Part shown: positions 20,409-29,652 of the stretch, in pieces
Layout of the letters: each line of letters begins with the position of its first letter
How positions within the stretch are numbered: the first letter of the stretch is position 1
Source: Gammaproteobacteria bacterium
GTDB taxonomy: Bacteria > Pseudomonadota > Gammaproteobacteria > Pseudomonadales > Porticoccaceae
Assembly: GCA_018069465.1 (NCBI GenBank)
Contig: JAGPUW010000012.1
Coordinates: forward strand, 1 to 57,069
Length of the DNA stretch: 57,069 nucleotides
Direction: 5' to 3'
Position numbers and translations under genes: made by a program
Notes under the pieces: model-generated
Told to the model about the DNA's origin: nothing
Databases searched by the model: none
What the model saw: only the letters and a program-made list of their open reading frames with translations

Positions 20409-20657
20409 AACGTGTTTTATCCGCAGTTTGATGCTGGCAAGCTTAGCTGGATTGGCGCTTAGAGCAAAGGGTAAAAATGGTGGGGGAGGTGTGGTAATAG
20501 GGACTGCCAGGCATGGGCATATTGTGGCGGGCTCATTCTAATCAATAATGGATTTGACCTTAATACGGTGCTGTGCGGATGAATTCAAGCCTAAGTTGTC
20601 GTCGGTTAAGACGTTATAACGTTATGGTGCTAAGATCGTGTTTAGGAGGCGTTAACC

Positions 20658-20891
20658 ATGAGTGAATTATCAAAAAGATCAACGGTTTACTTCGAGCCAG
20701 AGATTCATCATGCCTTGAGAATGAAGGCAGCGAATGCGCATATCTCTGTTTCAGAAGTGGTGAATGAGGCGGTTCGACTTGCTCTTAGGGAGGATCAGGA
20801 AGATTTAGGCGCCTTCGAGGAAAGGGCTGATGAGCCGACATTAAGTTACGACGAGTTGTTAAAAGACCTGGGGAAACATGGCAAGCTATAG
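20658..20891 (+). CDS. Antitoxin, ribbon-helix-helix type
   Basis: 77 residues. The N-terminal part (KRSTVYFEPEIHHALRMKAA then ISVSEVVNEAVRLAL) fits a ribbon-helix-helix DNA-binding fold; the acidic C-terminus (EDQEDLGAFEERADEPTLSY) would wrap the toxin. It has a very good ribosome site (TAGGAGGC) seven bases before ATG. The gene overlaps the downstream toxin by 14 bases, the normal order antitoxin then toxin, and probably represses its own promoter. Confidence 0.88.
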   Translation: MSELSKRSTVYFEPEIHHALRMKAANAHISVSEVVNEAVRLALREDQEDLGAFEERADEPTLSYDELLKDLGKHGKL

Positions 20892-21141
20892 CCTTGCGTT
20901 CAAGAAGTCCGTTGCAAAAGATCTCCGTGATATTCCCAACCAGGATGTGAAACGAATACTCAAGCGCATAGATTCCCTCTGTGAAGATCCGAGGGCGGAG
21001 GGTTGCAGTAAACTCTCAGGCCAGGAGAGATACAGAATAAGGCAGGGTATGTATCGCATAGTCTATGAAATTCAGGATAACGCGCTCATTATTTTGATTG
21101 TTAAGGTTGCCCATCGCGGCGCCGTCTATAAAAAGAGCTAA
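20878..21141 (+). CDS. RelE/ParE-superfamily toxin
   Basis: 87 residues, beginning YSLAFKKSVAKDLRDIP and containing VKRILKRIDSL, SKLSGQERYRIRQGMYRIVYEI and ILIVKVAHRGAVYKK, the RelE/ParE fold pattern with the conserved R-x-R-x-G-x-Y-R-x-x-Y core. RelE types cut mRNA on the ribosome, while ParE types poison gyrase; the sequence alone does not settle which. A short rather than bulky C-terminus with KV-HR-VY favours RelE. It is translationally coupled to the antitoxin. Confidence 0.9.
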   Translation: MASYSLAFKKSVAKDLRDIPNQDVKRILKRIDSLCEDPRAEGCSKLSGQERYRIRQGMYRIVYEIQDNALIILIVKVAHRGAVYKKS

Positions 21142-21372
21142 CTATCGGTAAAAATAGTTAGCTGTCGGCTTGACCCTGAAGTTACGTCATATTCCAGCCC
21201 GCGCCAAATTGGTGTGTGGATAAGGCCTGAACCAAAAAAAGCCGTGTTGGCTGGCGATGTTGTCCGCCTGTGGTTTCTTGCCTGACGTATAATGACGGCA
21301 ACACCCTCCCACGGCCGCGCTAATCAAGCGGCCGTCTGCATTTTAGTTGCCACCCCAAAGCCGGAGTCATAC

Positions 21373-22647
21373 TTGAGCGAAGCTCGTTCCACGCGCCATG
21401 GTTTGATTGTTATTGCCACGCTGTTTTTGAGCCTGGGTTTACTTTATGGCATCTGGTATTCCTATGCGGTTTTTCTGGTGGCGTTAATTGATCACTTCGG
21501 CTGGTCGCGCTCCGTCACTGCCGGGGCGATGTCGGTGTTTATTCTTAGTCACGGACTGTTTGGCCCCTTTGCCGGTCGGCTGGTGGAGGTTTTTGGCCCT
21601 CGGCGACTGATGATGACGGGTTCAGTCATTATGGCTATCGGGCTACTGTTGACCTCACAGGTGAATCAGTGGTGGCAGCTCTATCTGTCTTTTGGGGTGA
21701 TCAGTGCGCTCGGTCTGGCGGCTTGTGGCTGGGTGCCCTCGGTGATTCTGACTGAAAAATGGTTCCCCGATAAAGTCGGCACGGCGCTGGGTTTTGTTAC
21801 CGCTGGTATCGGTGTGGGTATTTTTACCATTGTGCCGCTGTGTAATGTGCTGATAGAAAACTACGACTGGCGTCTGGCTTTTCAGGTCTTGGCGGCGCTG
21901 GTGATATTGTTTATTTTCCCTGCGGCTTTGTTTATTTTGCGTGAGCCCCCCCTTGCACAGGCACCTGTTAGCAAGGGCCAGGATAAGGGCGCAAACGACG
22001 CCACTGAGCCCGCTGCCCCTGTTACTCCCGCCAATGACTGGACGGTAGCAACAGCGGTGCGCTCACGCAGTTTTCGCTTTGCAGTGCTGGCCTTTTTTGC
22101 CGGTGGTTGTCTCTCGCAGTTACTGATCATGCACCAGTTCGCCTTTATGGTGGATCACGGTGTGGCGAAGACGATGGGCTCGATTATTGTCGGCATTATT
22201 GGTGTTACCAGCATCCCCGGCAAAATGATGTGGGGCGCTTTGTCTGACCGTATCGGTCGCGAGCTGGCTTTTACTGGCGGCCTGGTTTGTGTATTGTTTT
22301 CCATTGGCGCACTGGCTCTGGTGGGCACGGTGCCGGGTTTATTGATGCCCTTTGCTTTCGCGCTTTTAGTGGGCGTGGGCTATTCGGTAAATGCGCCGAT
22401 TATTCCCGCCGTTGCCCGTGATCTCTTCGCGGGGCCGCGCTTCCCGAGTATTTTTGGCACCCTGTCGATGTTCTCGGCGATGGGCGGTGCCATGGGTTCC
22501 TGGCTGGGTGGGGCCTTGTACGACTGGTCGGGTGGCTATGAATGGATGCTGATGGTTGCCGTGGGTCTAACTATTTTTGGCCCCATCATGCTTTGGTTTG
22601 CAGCGCCGAGAAACCCGGAGACACCGCCAGCCCAGACGCCCTGGTGA
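21373..22647 (+). CDS. Major facilitator superfamily transporter
   Basis: About 424 residues with 12 hydrophobic segments in two bundles and a charged central loop (KGQDKGANDATEPAAPVTPA). The pattern GIWYSYAVFLVALIDHFGWSR, with GRLVEVFGPRRLMM after helix 2, resembles the monocarboxylate/oxalate-formate-like MFS branch. TTG at 21373 has GGAG six bases upstream and is preferred; an ATG at 21292 would add 27 polar residues before helix 1. The substrate is unknown; an organic acid is a guess from the branch. Confidence 0.85.
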   Translation: MSEARSTRHGLIVIATLFLSLGLLYGIWYSYAVFLVALIDHFGWSRSVTAGAMSVFILSHGLFGPFAGRLVEVFGPRRLMMTGSVIMAIGLLLTSQVNQWWQLYLSFGVISALGLAACGWVPSVILTEKWFPDKVGTALGFVTAGIGVGIFTIVPLCNVLIENYDWRLAFQVLAALVILFIFPAALFILREPPLAQAPVSKGQDKGANDATEPAAPVTPANDWTVATAVRSRSFRFAVLAFFAGGCLSQLLIMHQFAFMVDHGVAKTMGSIIVGIIGVTSIPGKMMWGALSDRIGRELAFTGGLVCVLFSIGALALVGTVPGLLMPFAFALLVGVGYSVNAPIIPAVARDLFAGPRFPSIFGTLSMFSAMGGAMGSWLGGALYDWSGGYEWMLMVAVGLTIFGPIMLWFAAPRNPETPPAQTPW

Positions 22648-22898
22648 GCACTCAGTAGACCGGGGCAACCTCAATGCTTGTCGATATCAAACGCACAGTC
22701 GCTTGCGCAGAGGTGTTTACCGAGCTGTGGCTATAGGGTCGTGGGAAGTGCTAATGTCATGTCTTTGTTTGTCAGTCGATGCTATTCAGTAGAGATCACT
22801 CAGTAGCTACGGTTCAGTCGGCACTGTTTGGGCGGCATTGTTTAGCCGCCACTGTCAGTCGCCACTGTTCAGTCGACATTAGGGAGTGCAGAAACTAA

Positions 22899-24755
22899 AT
22901 GTCTAGCTTGACCCTTGCCATGGTAGGTTCCGGCGGCACTGGCGTAGTGGCGTTGGGGGAAATGCTGCTCTGGGCGGCGGCAAAACAGGGTTTATACGGC
23001 ATGCTGCGTAAAACCTTTGGCCCTCAAATACGGGGTGGTGAATCAGCGGCCATCGTTCGTTTGGGTTCGGAAGTTGTCGCCAACCTCGGTAGTGATCTTG
23101 AGCTGTTAATGGTGCTCGACTGGAATAATTTTCAACGCTTTGCCGATGAAATTCCCTTGACCGAAAACACTGTTTTAATTCAAGACCTACAAGCCGGCGA
23201 GCGTCCGCCGAATTTACCCGAGCCCCGGCAAACCCTGACACTGGACTTTCTCGGCCTTGCTAAATCCTTAGGCTCAAACCACAGCAATATCGTTTTGTTG
23301 GCTTATGTGGCGAGCTGGCTTGGCTGTCAGCCCGAGGTCATTGAAGCGGCCGTCCGACACCGCCTGAAGGCGCATGAGCAGGCAACCGTGGAGCTGGCAG
23401 TCGCCGTGGCGAGTCTGGGGCTTAAGCTGTCGCACGATCAAACCATACCCCTTCAAGCCCCCCTTCAAGCCCCCCTTCAAGCGGTAACGCCCTCTTCCGC
23501 TAAAACGCTTAACAGCGAAAAGTTATGGCTGGCAAACGGCAATCAACTGATCGGCCTGGGTGCTTTGGAGGCCGGTATCCGTTTTGTCGCAGCCTACCCC
23601 ATTACCCCCGCTTCCGATGTGCTGGAATGGATTGCCGGGCAGATAGAAACAGTCGGTGGCCATTTGGTGCAGGCCGAAGATGAGCTTGCAGCCGTCAATA
23701 TGGCCATTGGTGCTGGCTTTGGTGGCGTGCCAGCAATGACCGCAACCTCAGGCCCCGGCCTGGCCTTAATGACTGAGGCCATGGGTCTTGCGGTTGCCAG
23801 CGAGACGCCCCTGGTAGTGGTCGACGTCATGCGGGGCGGGCCCTCTACCGGTATTCCAACAAAGAGCGAGCAGAGTGACTTTAATCTCGCGGTTTATGGC
23901 CTGCATGGCGATGCCCCGCACGTGGTACTCAGTGCGCTGTCGGTGGCAGATTGCCACTTTACGGCTGGGTGGGCCACGCAAATTGCCAGCGAACGACAAA
24001 CCCTGGTGATTCTCTTGTCGGACCAGTTCTTAGGCCAGTCATCACAAATTATGCCGCCATTGGCGAAGACAGATTTTAGTGCGCATATAAATGAGGCTCA
24101 TATAAATCAAGCTCAGATGGCCGATGAGTCACCGGACGGGCCTCAACAGTCGCGTTATTTTCGCTACCTTGATACAGACTCCGGTATATCGCCGCTCGCT
24201 CTACCCGGTCAGCCCGGCGGCATGTTTACCGCCGATGGCCTAGAGCACAACGCGGCGGCAATTCCATCACCCAAAGCGGGGGATCACCAACAACAATTAG
24301 CGAAACGCCTGCGTAAGCTAGACAGCCTGGTTGACACTGATCATTGGGCGGAGCTACAAGGACAGGGCGCTATTTTATTAATTTGCTGGGGTTCTTTGTA
24401 CCAGGTGTCACTGGAAGCACAGGCGCAATTGAGGAAAAAGGGCATAGAAATAGCCGTGATGGGTGTTCGCTTGTTATCGCCATTACCGCTGCAGAAAATT
24501 CAACAAGCTATGCAGCAAGCAGAAAAGACTTTGGTGATAGAGCAAAACCAGCAGGGGCAATTTGCCCATTACTTGCGATCCTTTGATCTGCAGAATGTAA
24601 ATGCTGAGCCTTTTAGTGTCAAACACCTGGATTTTAAGCACCTGGATTTCAAACAGTATTGCCGCTCCGGTCCCACCTTATTTACACCGGTTGAAATAGT
24701 GGCTCAAGTTGAGGCCCTCATATTTGAATCTAAGAATGATGAAGGCCCACAATGA
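22899..24755 (+). CDS. 2-oxoacid:acceptor oxidoreductase, fused gamma-alpha subunit
   Basis: 618 residues. Residues 1 to about 175 form the gamma domain (MVGSGGTGVVALGEMLL, TFGPQIRGGESAAIVRLG). A short linker with a threefold PLQA repeat leads to the alpha domain from about 205 (GNQLIGLGALEAGIRFVAAY then PITPASDVLEW, TATSGPGLALMTEA, GGPSTGIPTKSEQSDFN). This gamma-alpha order matches KorA-type 2-oxoglutarate:ferredoxin oxidoreductases of aerobes. With the beta subunit it would decarboxylate a 2-oxoacid to acyl-CoA, reducing ferredoxin. No ferredoxin-type delta subunit is encoded nearby. It overlaps the beta gene by four bases. Confidence 0.9.
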   Translation: MSSLTLAMVGSGGTGVVALGEMLLWAAAKQGLYGMLRKTFGPQIRGGESAAIVRLGSEVVANLGSDLELLMVLDWNNFQRFADEIPLTENTVLIQDLQAGERPPNLPEPRQTLTLDFLGLAKSLGSNHSNIVLLAYVASWLGCQPEVIEAAVRHRLKAHEQATVELAVAVASLGLKLSHDQTIPLQAPLQAPLQAVTPSSAKTLNSEKLWLANGNQLIGLGALEAGIRFVAAYPITPASDVLEWIAGQIETVGGHLVQAEDELAAVNMAIGAGFGGVPAMTATSGPGLALMTEAMGLAVASETPLVVVDVMRGGPSTGIPTKSEQSDFNLAVYGLHGDAPHVVLSALSVADCHFTAGWATQIASERQTLVILLSDQFLGQSSQIMPPLAKTDFSAHINEAHINQAQMADESPDGPQQSRYFRYLDTDSGISPLALPGQPGGMFTADGLEHNAAAIPSPKAGDHQQQLAKRLRKLDSLVDTDHWAELQGQGAILLICWGSLYQVSLEAQAQLRKKGIEIAVMGVRLLSPLPLQKIQQAMQQAEKTLVIEQNQQGQFAHYLRSFDLQNVNAEPFSVKHLDFKHLDFKQYCRSGPTLFTPVEIVAQVEALIFESKNDEGPQ

Positions 24756-25555
24756 AAGCTAAGGAATATAAATCTGGCATTAAGCCGATTTGGTGTCCAG
24801 GTTGCGGGCACTTCGCCGTACTCAATGCCATCACCAAAGCTTTTGCGGCACTGGAGCAAGCACCGGAAAATGCAGTGCTGGTTTCCGGCATTGGCTGCTC
24901 TTCTCGTTTGCCCGCGTATATAAACAGCTATGGATTTCACGGTGTCCACGGCCGCGCATTACCTGTGGCCGCCGGTTTGAAAGTGGCTCGCCCCGATTTA
25001 AATGTTATTGCCATGGGTGGTGATGGCGATGGATTTTCCATCGGTGGCAACCATTTTCTGCACGCCTGTCGACGCAATGTAAATATTGTTTATGTGGTAA
25101 TGGATAACGAAGTTTATGGCATGACCAAGGGGCAGGCTTCGCCGACTACGCCGGAAAACTGGGAGCACAGTAAGCTAACACCCCACGGCCCAGAGGTCAG
25201 ACCTTTTCAGCCCTGTGCCATCGCTCTGGCGGCGGGTGCGAGTTTTATCGCGCGTGGATATTCGGGTGACCCAAACGGTTTAGCGCGCATCTTGTTTGAA
25301 GCGGTTGAGCATCCGGGTTTTGCCTTTGTCCATGTCTTGAGCCAGTGCCCTACCTTTTGCCCCGAGCAAGTGCAGTGGAAGCAAAGTGTTCATCTGGAAG
25401 ACGTCAGCACCAATGACCCCGTTCAGGCCGCCGCCTTTTTACATGCGGATGACGGTTTGGCGAAAGGCATTTTTTATCAAAATCCAAGGCCAATATGGCC
25501 AGTAGAGCATCACACCACGCAGCCAGTGAACTTACGAAAAGGCTTCGAAATATGA
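24752..25555 (+). CDS. 2-oxoacid:ferredoxin oxidoreductase, beta (TPP-binding) subunit
   Basis: 267 residues. It has the [4Fe-4S] cysteines in IWCPGCGHFAV, VSGIGCSSR and a later CPTFCPEQ, and the TPP-binding motif GGDGDGFSIGGNH followed by NIVYVVMDNEVYGMTKGQ. It pairs with the fused gamma-alpha subunit through an ATGA overlap, and its stop overlaps the start of the ferritin-like gene, so the three are translationally coupled. 2-oxoglutarate is the most likely substrate from the KorB-like sequence, but pyruvate or a broader specificity cannot be excluded. Confidence 0.92.
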   Translation: MKAKEYKSGIKPIWCPGCGHFAVLNAITKAFAALEQAPENAVLVSGIGCSSRLPAYINSYGFHGVHGRALPVAAGLKVARPDLNVIAMGGDGDGFSIGGNHFLHACRRNVNIVYVVMDNEVYGMTKGQASPTTPENWEHSKLTPHGPEVRPFQPCAIALAAGASFIARGYSGDPNGLARILFEAVEHPGFAFVHVLSQCPTFCPEQVQWKQSVHLEDVSTNDPVQAAAFLHADDGLAKGIFYQNPRPIWPVEHHTTQPVNLRKGFEI

Positions 25556-26139
25556 GCGCTGCCTTTTACGACGATAGCTCGTCACTTTATGAGAATAAAG
25601 GGGTCTTTCTGGCCCACAGTATTGCCCTCGAACAGGAGGCGGCAGATCGTCTCCACGAGCTGGCAGAAACGATGGCAGTACACAACAACAGAGTGCTTTA
25701 TCAACTCTTAATGGAGCTAGCCGCATACAGCGAAACCCATGCCGCTAATATTCGAGAGTTTGCCAGGGCAGAAGGGCGATCTACGCTAGCAGGGCAGGGC
25801 GAGCCATTGCCACGTTTTAAAGCGTGGGAATATTTCTGGCCCGATGATGAATCACCAGAAATATTCCACAATGGACGAGTCCATTATTTGATGAGTGTAG
25901 AAGATGCCCTGCTCACTGCTCTGGAAGTCGAGCAGAGCGCGGAATCCTTTTACCGCAATATTGCAAAATGCACCGCCAACCCTGAGGTGAAAACACTGGC
26001 GGAGCAGTTTGCCGAAGAAGAGCAAGAGCATGCCCTGGCGATAAGCACTCGGCTTAGTATTGTCAAAGACGCGGCTAAAAATGCTCCGTCAAAAGCTTTG
26101 GATCAAACAGATTTCGATCCGCCCCATATGCCAGAATAG
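25552..26139 (+). CDS. Ferritin-like/rubrerythrin-type diiron protein
   Basis: 195 residues from ATG 25552 (MSAAFYDDSS), which overlaps the stop of the oxidoreductase beta gene as ATGA. The longer frame to 25495 lies inside that gene. A four-helix bundle with the diiron pattern is visible: ALEQEAADRLHELA, AYSETHAANI (E-x-x-H), LEVEQSAESFY and FAEEEQEHALAI (E-x-x-H). There is no rubredoxin domain. Rubrerythrin-like proteins reduce peroxide or handle iron. The coupling suggests a role in protecting or supplying the Fe-S oxidoreductase, which is inference. Confidence 0.85.
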   Translation: MSAAFYDDSSSLYENKGVFLAHSIALEQEAADRLHELAETMAVHNNRVLYQLLMELAAYSETHAANIREFARAEGRSTLAGQGEPLPRFKAWEYFWPDDESPEIFHNGRVHYLMSVEDALLTALEVEQSAESFYRNIAKCTANPEVKTLAEQFAEEEQEHALAISTRLSIVKDAAKNAPSKALDQTDFDPPHMPE

Positions 26140-26271
26140 ATTTGATTTTATCAAGATAAACATTCCAACGCGTTTGACAGTACAGTGAATAAGCCCCCGC
26201 TTATAATAAGCCCGCATTTTTTTAATCGGCGGTTTCACGTATTCTGAAGTACGGATTAATACGGAAAGAGA

Positions 26272-27312
26272 ATGACTGCTAAAAATAGTTCGCCGATGAG
26301 TTTGTTCGAACGCTACCTTTCTCTGTGGGTGGCTTTATGCATCATTGCTGGTGTGGGGCTCGGTGTCGTTCTGCCTAATATTTTTCAACGCGTCGCTGGT
26401 ATCGAGTATGCCAGCGTGAATTTAATCGTCGCCCTTTTTATCTGGGTGATGATTTATCCAATGATGGTGAATATCGATTTTGCTTCATTAAAAGATATCG
26501 GCAAAAAACCACAGGGCCTTTGTATTACCTTGGTCGTGAACTGGCTCGTCAAACCGTTCACTATGGCAGCCCTGAGTATTCTTTTCTTTGAGCATGTTTT
26601 TGTCGGCTTTGTAGAGCCTGAAACTGCCAAAGAATATATAGCGGGAATGATTTTACTGGGTGTCGCACCCTGCACCGCTATGGTTTTTGTCTGGAGTCAG
26701 CTAGTTCGTGGTGACGCAAACTACACATTGGTCCAGGTTTCAATTAACGACATCATCATGGTCTTTGCCTTTGCACCGCTTGCGGCATTTTTGTTAGGCG
26801 TCACTAATATTGTTGTTCCCTGGGAAACGCTACTACTTTCCGTCGTGCTTTATGTCCTTATCCCTCTTGCGGCTGGCTACATTACCCGCAAACTGCTGGA
26901 CAAATCTGGCGATAATGAAAGTATTGCTGGCTTTACAGGGAAGCTGAAACCGTTCTCGATGATGGGCCTATTGGCGACTGTGGTTTTGTTGTTCGGATTT
27001 CAGGCGCAGACCATCATCGACAGGCCGCTGATTATTGCGCTTATCGCCGTGCCACTCCTTATTCAAAGTTACGGAATTTTTGCCATAGCTTATTGCTGGG
27101 CCTACCTGTGGCGCGTGCCTTTTAACACTGCGGCACCTGCTGCATTGATCGGCACATCGAATTTCTTCGAACTGGCTGTCGCCGTGGCCATCAGTTTATT
27201 TGGTCTGAATTCGGGTGCTGCACTCGCCACCGTTGTGGGCGTACTGGTTGAAGTGCCTGTTATGTTGTCTTTGGTGATGTTCGCCAATAAAACGCGAAAA
27301 TATTTTCCTTAA
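26272..27312 (+). CDS. ACR3-family arsenite efflux permease
   Basis: 346 residues with about ten membrane segments. Diagnostic ACR3 features are [11 protein letters not shown] after helix 2, the helix-4 motif [13 protein letters not shown] with the essential cysteine, and the helix-9 block [14 protein letters not shown] with the conserved glutamate. It exports arsenite or antimonite. No arsR, arsC or other arsenic gene adjoins it, so regulation is not evident. ATG 26272 is preceded by GGAAAGAGA. Confidence 0.93.
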   Translation: MTAKNSSPMSLFERYLSLWVALCIIAGVGLGVVLPNIFQRVAGIEYASVNLIVALFIWVMIYPMMVNIDFASLKDIGKKPQGLCITLVVNWLVKPFTMAALSILFFEHVFVGFVEPETAKEYIAGMILLGVAPCTAMVFVWSQLVRGDANYTLVQVSINDIIMVFAFAPLAAFLLGVTNIVVPWETLLLSVVLYVLIPLAAGYITRKLLDKSGDNESIAGFTGKLKPFSMMGLLATVVLLFGFQAQTIIDRPLIIALIAVPLLIQSYGIFAIAYCWAYLWRVPFNTAAPAALIGTSNFFELAVAVAISLFGLNSGAALATVVGVLVEVPVMLSLVMFANKTRKYFP

Positions 27313-27373
27313 GCTGAAAATGTGCTTAATTATAATTTCTACTTAATCGCTTACCGGTTGCGTGTATCACTCG

Positions 27374-28018
27374 CTAATCATACCGGCTAATGATTTTTTT
27401 CATACTCGCTATCGTCGTCGGCAGGTGATTTGAGATTGTCTCATCACTTTCGACGGATTGCCGGGTATTGGGCCAGCTCGCTATTTCGGCCTCTACCCAA
27501 TCAGTCCAATCGAGTATGGCCTCAAGCTGGGGTATTATCAGTGCACTGTTTAAGGTGCCAATATGCAATCTGTGGGGAAAGGTTTTGCCCAGTGCTGGGG
27601 TAGCATCGAGTAGATCTACATCGCCTTGAACTCTCGAAATAATATCTTTTCTAATATCTGAAATCTGCTGAAGAAGGTCGTCTTTTGACCCGTAATCGGC
27701 ATAACTAATTTTTATTAATTGCTCCCACTCAACAATTCTTCCTCTGGCAGGTTCAGCTACCCATTTCTTAAGTGCACTTCGTCCTTTTCGGGTGATGGAA
27801 TAAACCGAGCGCTGTCGCTTGCCAATTGCCTTATCTTCGACAGTAGAAAAATCATGGGCAACCAGGTTTTTAATCTCATCATAAATATGGCTTTCTGCTC
27901 GGGGCCAGAAGTCGCGTAAATTAGAGCGTTTCAGGTGCTTAGTTAAATCATAAGCAGACCAGGATTGTGCAGCCAGTTGCCCGAGGAGAACATAGGATGT
28001 GCTAGTCAATTTTTTCAT
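27374..28018 (-). CDS. PadR-family transcriptional regulator
   Basis: 214 residues from ATG 28018 (MKKLTSTSYVLLGQLA, the usual PadR opening); a TTG at 28054 would add 12 residues with weaker support. The winged helix is followed by RAESHIYDEIKNLVAHD and KRQRSVYSITRKGRSALKKW, then a C-terminal Vir-like helical domain. PadR proteins repress genes for phenolic or toxic compounds. It is divergent from the PaaK-like gene, about 95 bases apart, which is its likely target. Confidence 0.88.
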   Translation of the reverse strand: MKKLTSTSYVLLGQLAAQSWSAYDLTKHLKRSNLRDFWPRAESHIYDEIKNLVAHDFSTVEDKAIGKRQRSVYSITRKGRSALKKWVAEPARGRIVEWEQLIKISYADYGSKDDLLQQISDIRKDIISRVQGDVDLLDATPALGKTFPHRLHIGTLNSALIIPQLEAILDWTDWVEAEIASWPNTRQSVESDETISNHLPTTIASMKKIISRYD

Positions 28019-28113
28019 AGTGCTGACAATACTCCAATCAGGAGTAGTATTCAAATTCTCCCGCCTGGAGCGTAAGTGATGTTTCTATCAAATAAGAAAA
28101 GGAGAGCAAAGGA

Positions 28114-29480
28114 ATGTCAGCATTTGATGACTATAAAAAAGACTTTCAAGCTGAACTCGGCTCCATTATTAAAGAGCGTATTAATGCGGTTGGCTGGACT
28201 AAGAAAAAACTGAATGAGCATCGCCAGCAGGCTTTGACAAATATGCTTAATCACGCCGACACTCACTCTAAATGGCACCATGAAAAACTTAAGGGCATCG
28301 ACTTAAACAGTATTTCGCCGGACGATCTCAGTGCGCTTGCGACGATGACGAAAGAAGATGTGCAGGCTAATTTCGACGACATTTCAACGGATCCAAAAGT
28401 GACAAAGGCCTGGTGCGATGGGCACTTTAAGGCGGGTAATTTTTATACTGATGGCAGCTATTGTATTCTCGCCTCGGGTGGTTCGTCTGGCCACAGAGCC
28501 ATGCAGGTTTATAAGCCTAAAGCTGCCGCTGAATTTGCTGCTCAGATATTACGCATGAGTCAGCGCCTGGCCATGCATCAGGGAATGGAGCGCGCGCATA
28601 AACCTTTGGTCTTTATTGCCGCAGCGCCCGGTGCCGCCCACGCAACCAGTGTTATACCGCCATTATTACCGGGTTTTACCTCAGAACATGCAATGGCTGT
28701 GACCGAGCCAATGGTTGAAATTGCAGCAAAGCTTAATAAGCTGCAACCCAAGGCACTGACTATTTATTCGTCGTATTTACGTCACCTCATTCAGGCTCAG
28801 GAAGACGGGCTGCTCAATATTTCTCCGGAAAGCATATCGCTCACCAGTGAAACGCCTAGCCCAGTTGATATTGCTGCGCCAAAGAAATTTGGGCTTGTTC
28901 TGTTGCTTCAAACTGGGGTTCGATTGAGTTTGGCACTATTGGCTTGAGTTCTGGCTTTGAAGAGGGCCACCTTCTTTCAGATGATGGCCTTATTATTGAA
29001 GCCCTTGACGAAAATGGAGAGGCGATTTTACTAGGACAAAAAGCGGCCAAACTGCTGATCACCAATCTCTACAATACAACTATTCCTCTCATTCGTTATG
29101 AATTCACCGACCAGCTGACTATTTATGATCGTCCCGCCGTGTGCGGCTCAAACTTCCGCGCAGCATCACTTGTGGATGGCCGTCTTGATGAGCATTTTAT
29201 TTATGCCGGTAAAACCCGGGTTCATGTCCATCTGTTTAGGCACGTTCTTGAGCAGCGGCTGGGTATTTTGGAATATCAGGTAAGACAAACACCCAACGGC
29301 GCTGATGTTGATCTTCTTATAGCGGGAAATTACAGGGTCGATACCAATGAGATTAAATCTTTGTTAGAAGCTGATCTCGAAAAACTCGGTATTAGCAATG
29401 CGCTAGTGCGTGTTCAAATTATTGAGTCAATTAAGCGTACCTCTGCACAAAAACTAAAACGTTTTTTCCCCGTGCAGTAA
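28114..29480 (+). pseudogene. PaaK/CapK-like AMP-dependent ligase, split by a frameshift
   Basis: An adenylate-forming enzyme of the phenylacetate-CoA ligase/coenzyme F390 synthetase group. The first frame (28114 to 28947) carries the P-loop ASGGSSGHRAMQVYK and the region to PKALTIYSSYLRHL. Near 28872 it slips: a second frame continues as AKEIWACSVASNWGS, IGLSSGFEEGHLLSDDGL, LLITNLYNTTIPLIRYE and DGRLDEHFIYAG, then the C-terminal domain to 29480. One missing base around GCTGCGCCAAAG explains it. It may be a true pseudogene or a sequencing error; the rest looks well preserved. The natural substrate is unknown. Confidence 0.85.
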
Positions 29481-29652
29481 CAAAAAAATCTGCTTTTAAA
29501 AAGTAATGAAAGTATTTCCACCTTGCTATTAACAGAGTCCCGGCCTTATTAGCCCTGATGCAAATATTGGCGATGTCAAGGCATTTGTTGAGCTTTGTAA
29601 TTAATGGCAAGTACGACTACGATGGATTAAAAAAATAATAAGGAAGCGGATC

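Noticed and set aside
22790-22895. Run of similar short phrases (CAGTCG/CACTGT) before the oxidoreductase genes
   Set aside because: Degenerate repeats without constant unit length, probably simple-sequence drift; no operator or array could be defined.
27374-28018. ArsR-type regulator for the ACR3 arsenite pump
   Set aside because: The protein is a PadR type with the wrong domain layout, lacks the arsenite-binding cysteine motif of ArsR and faces the PaaK-like gene.
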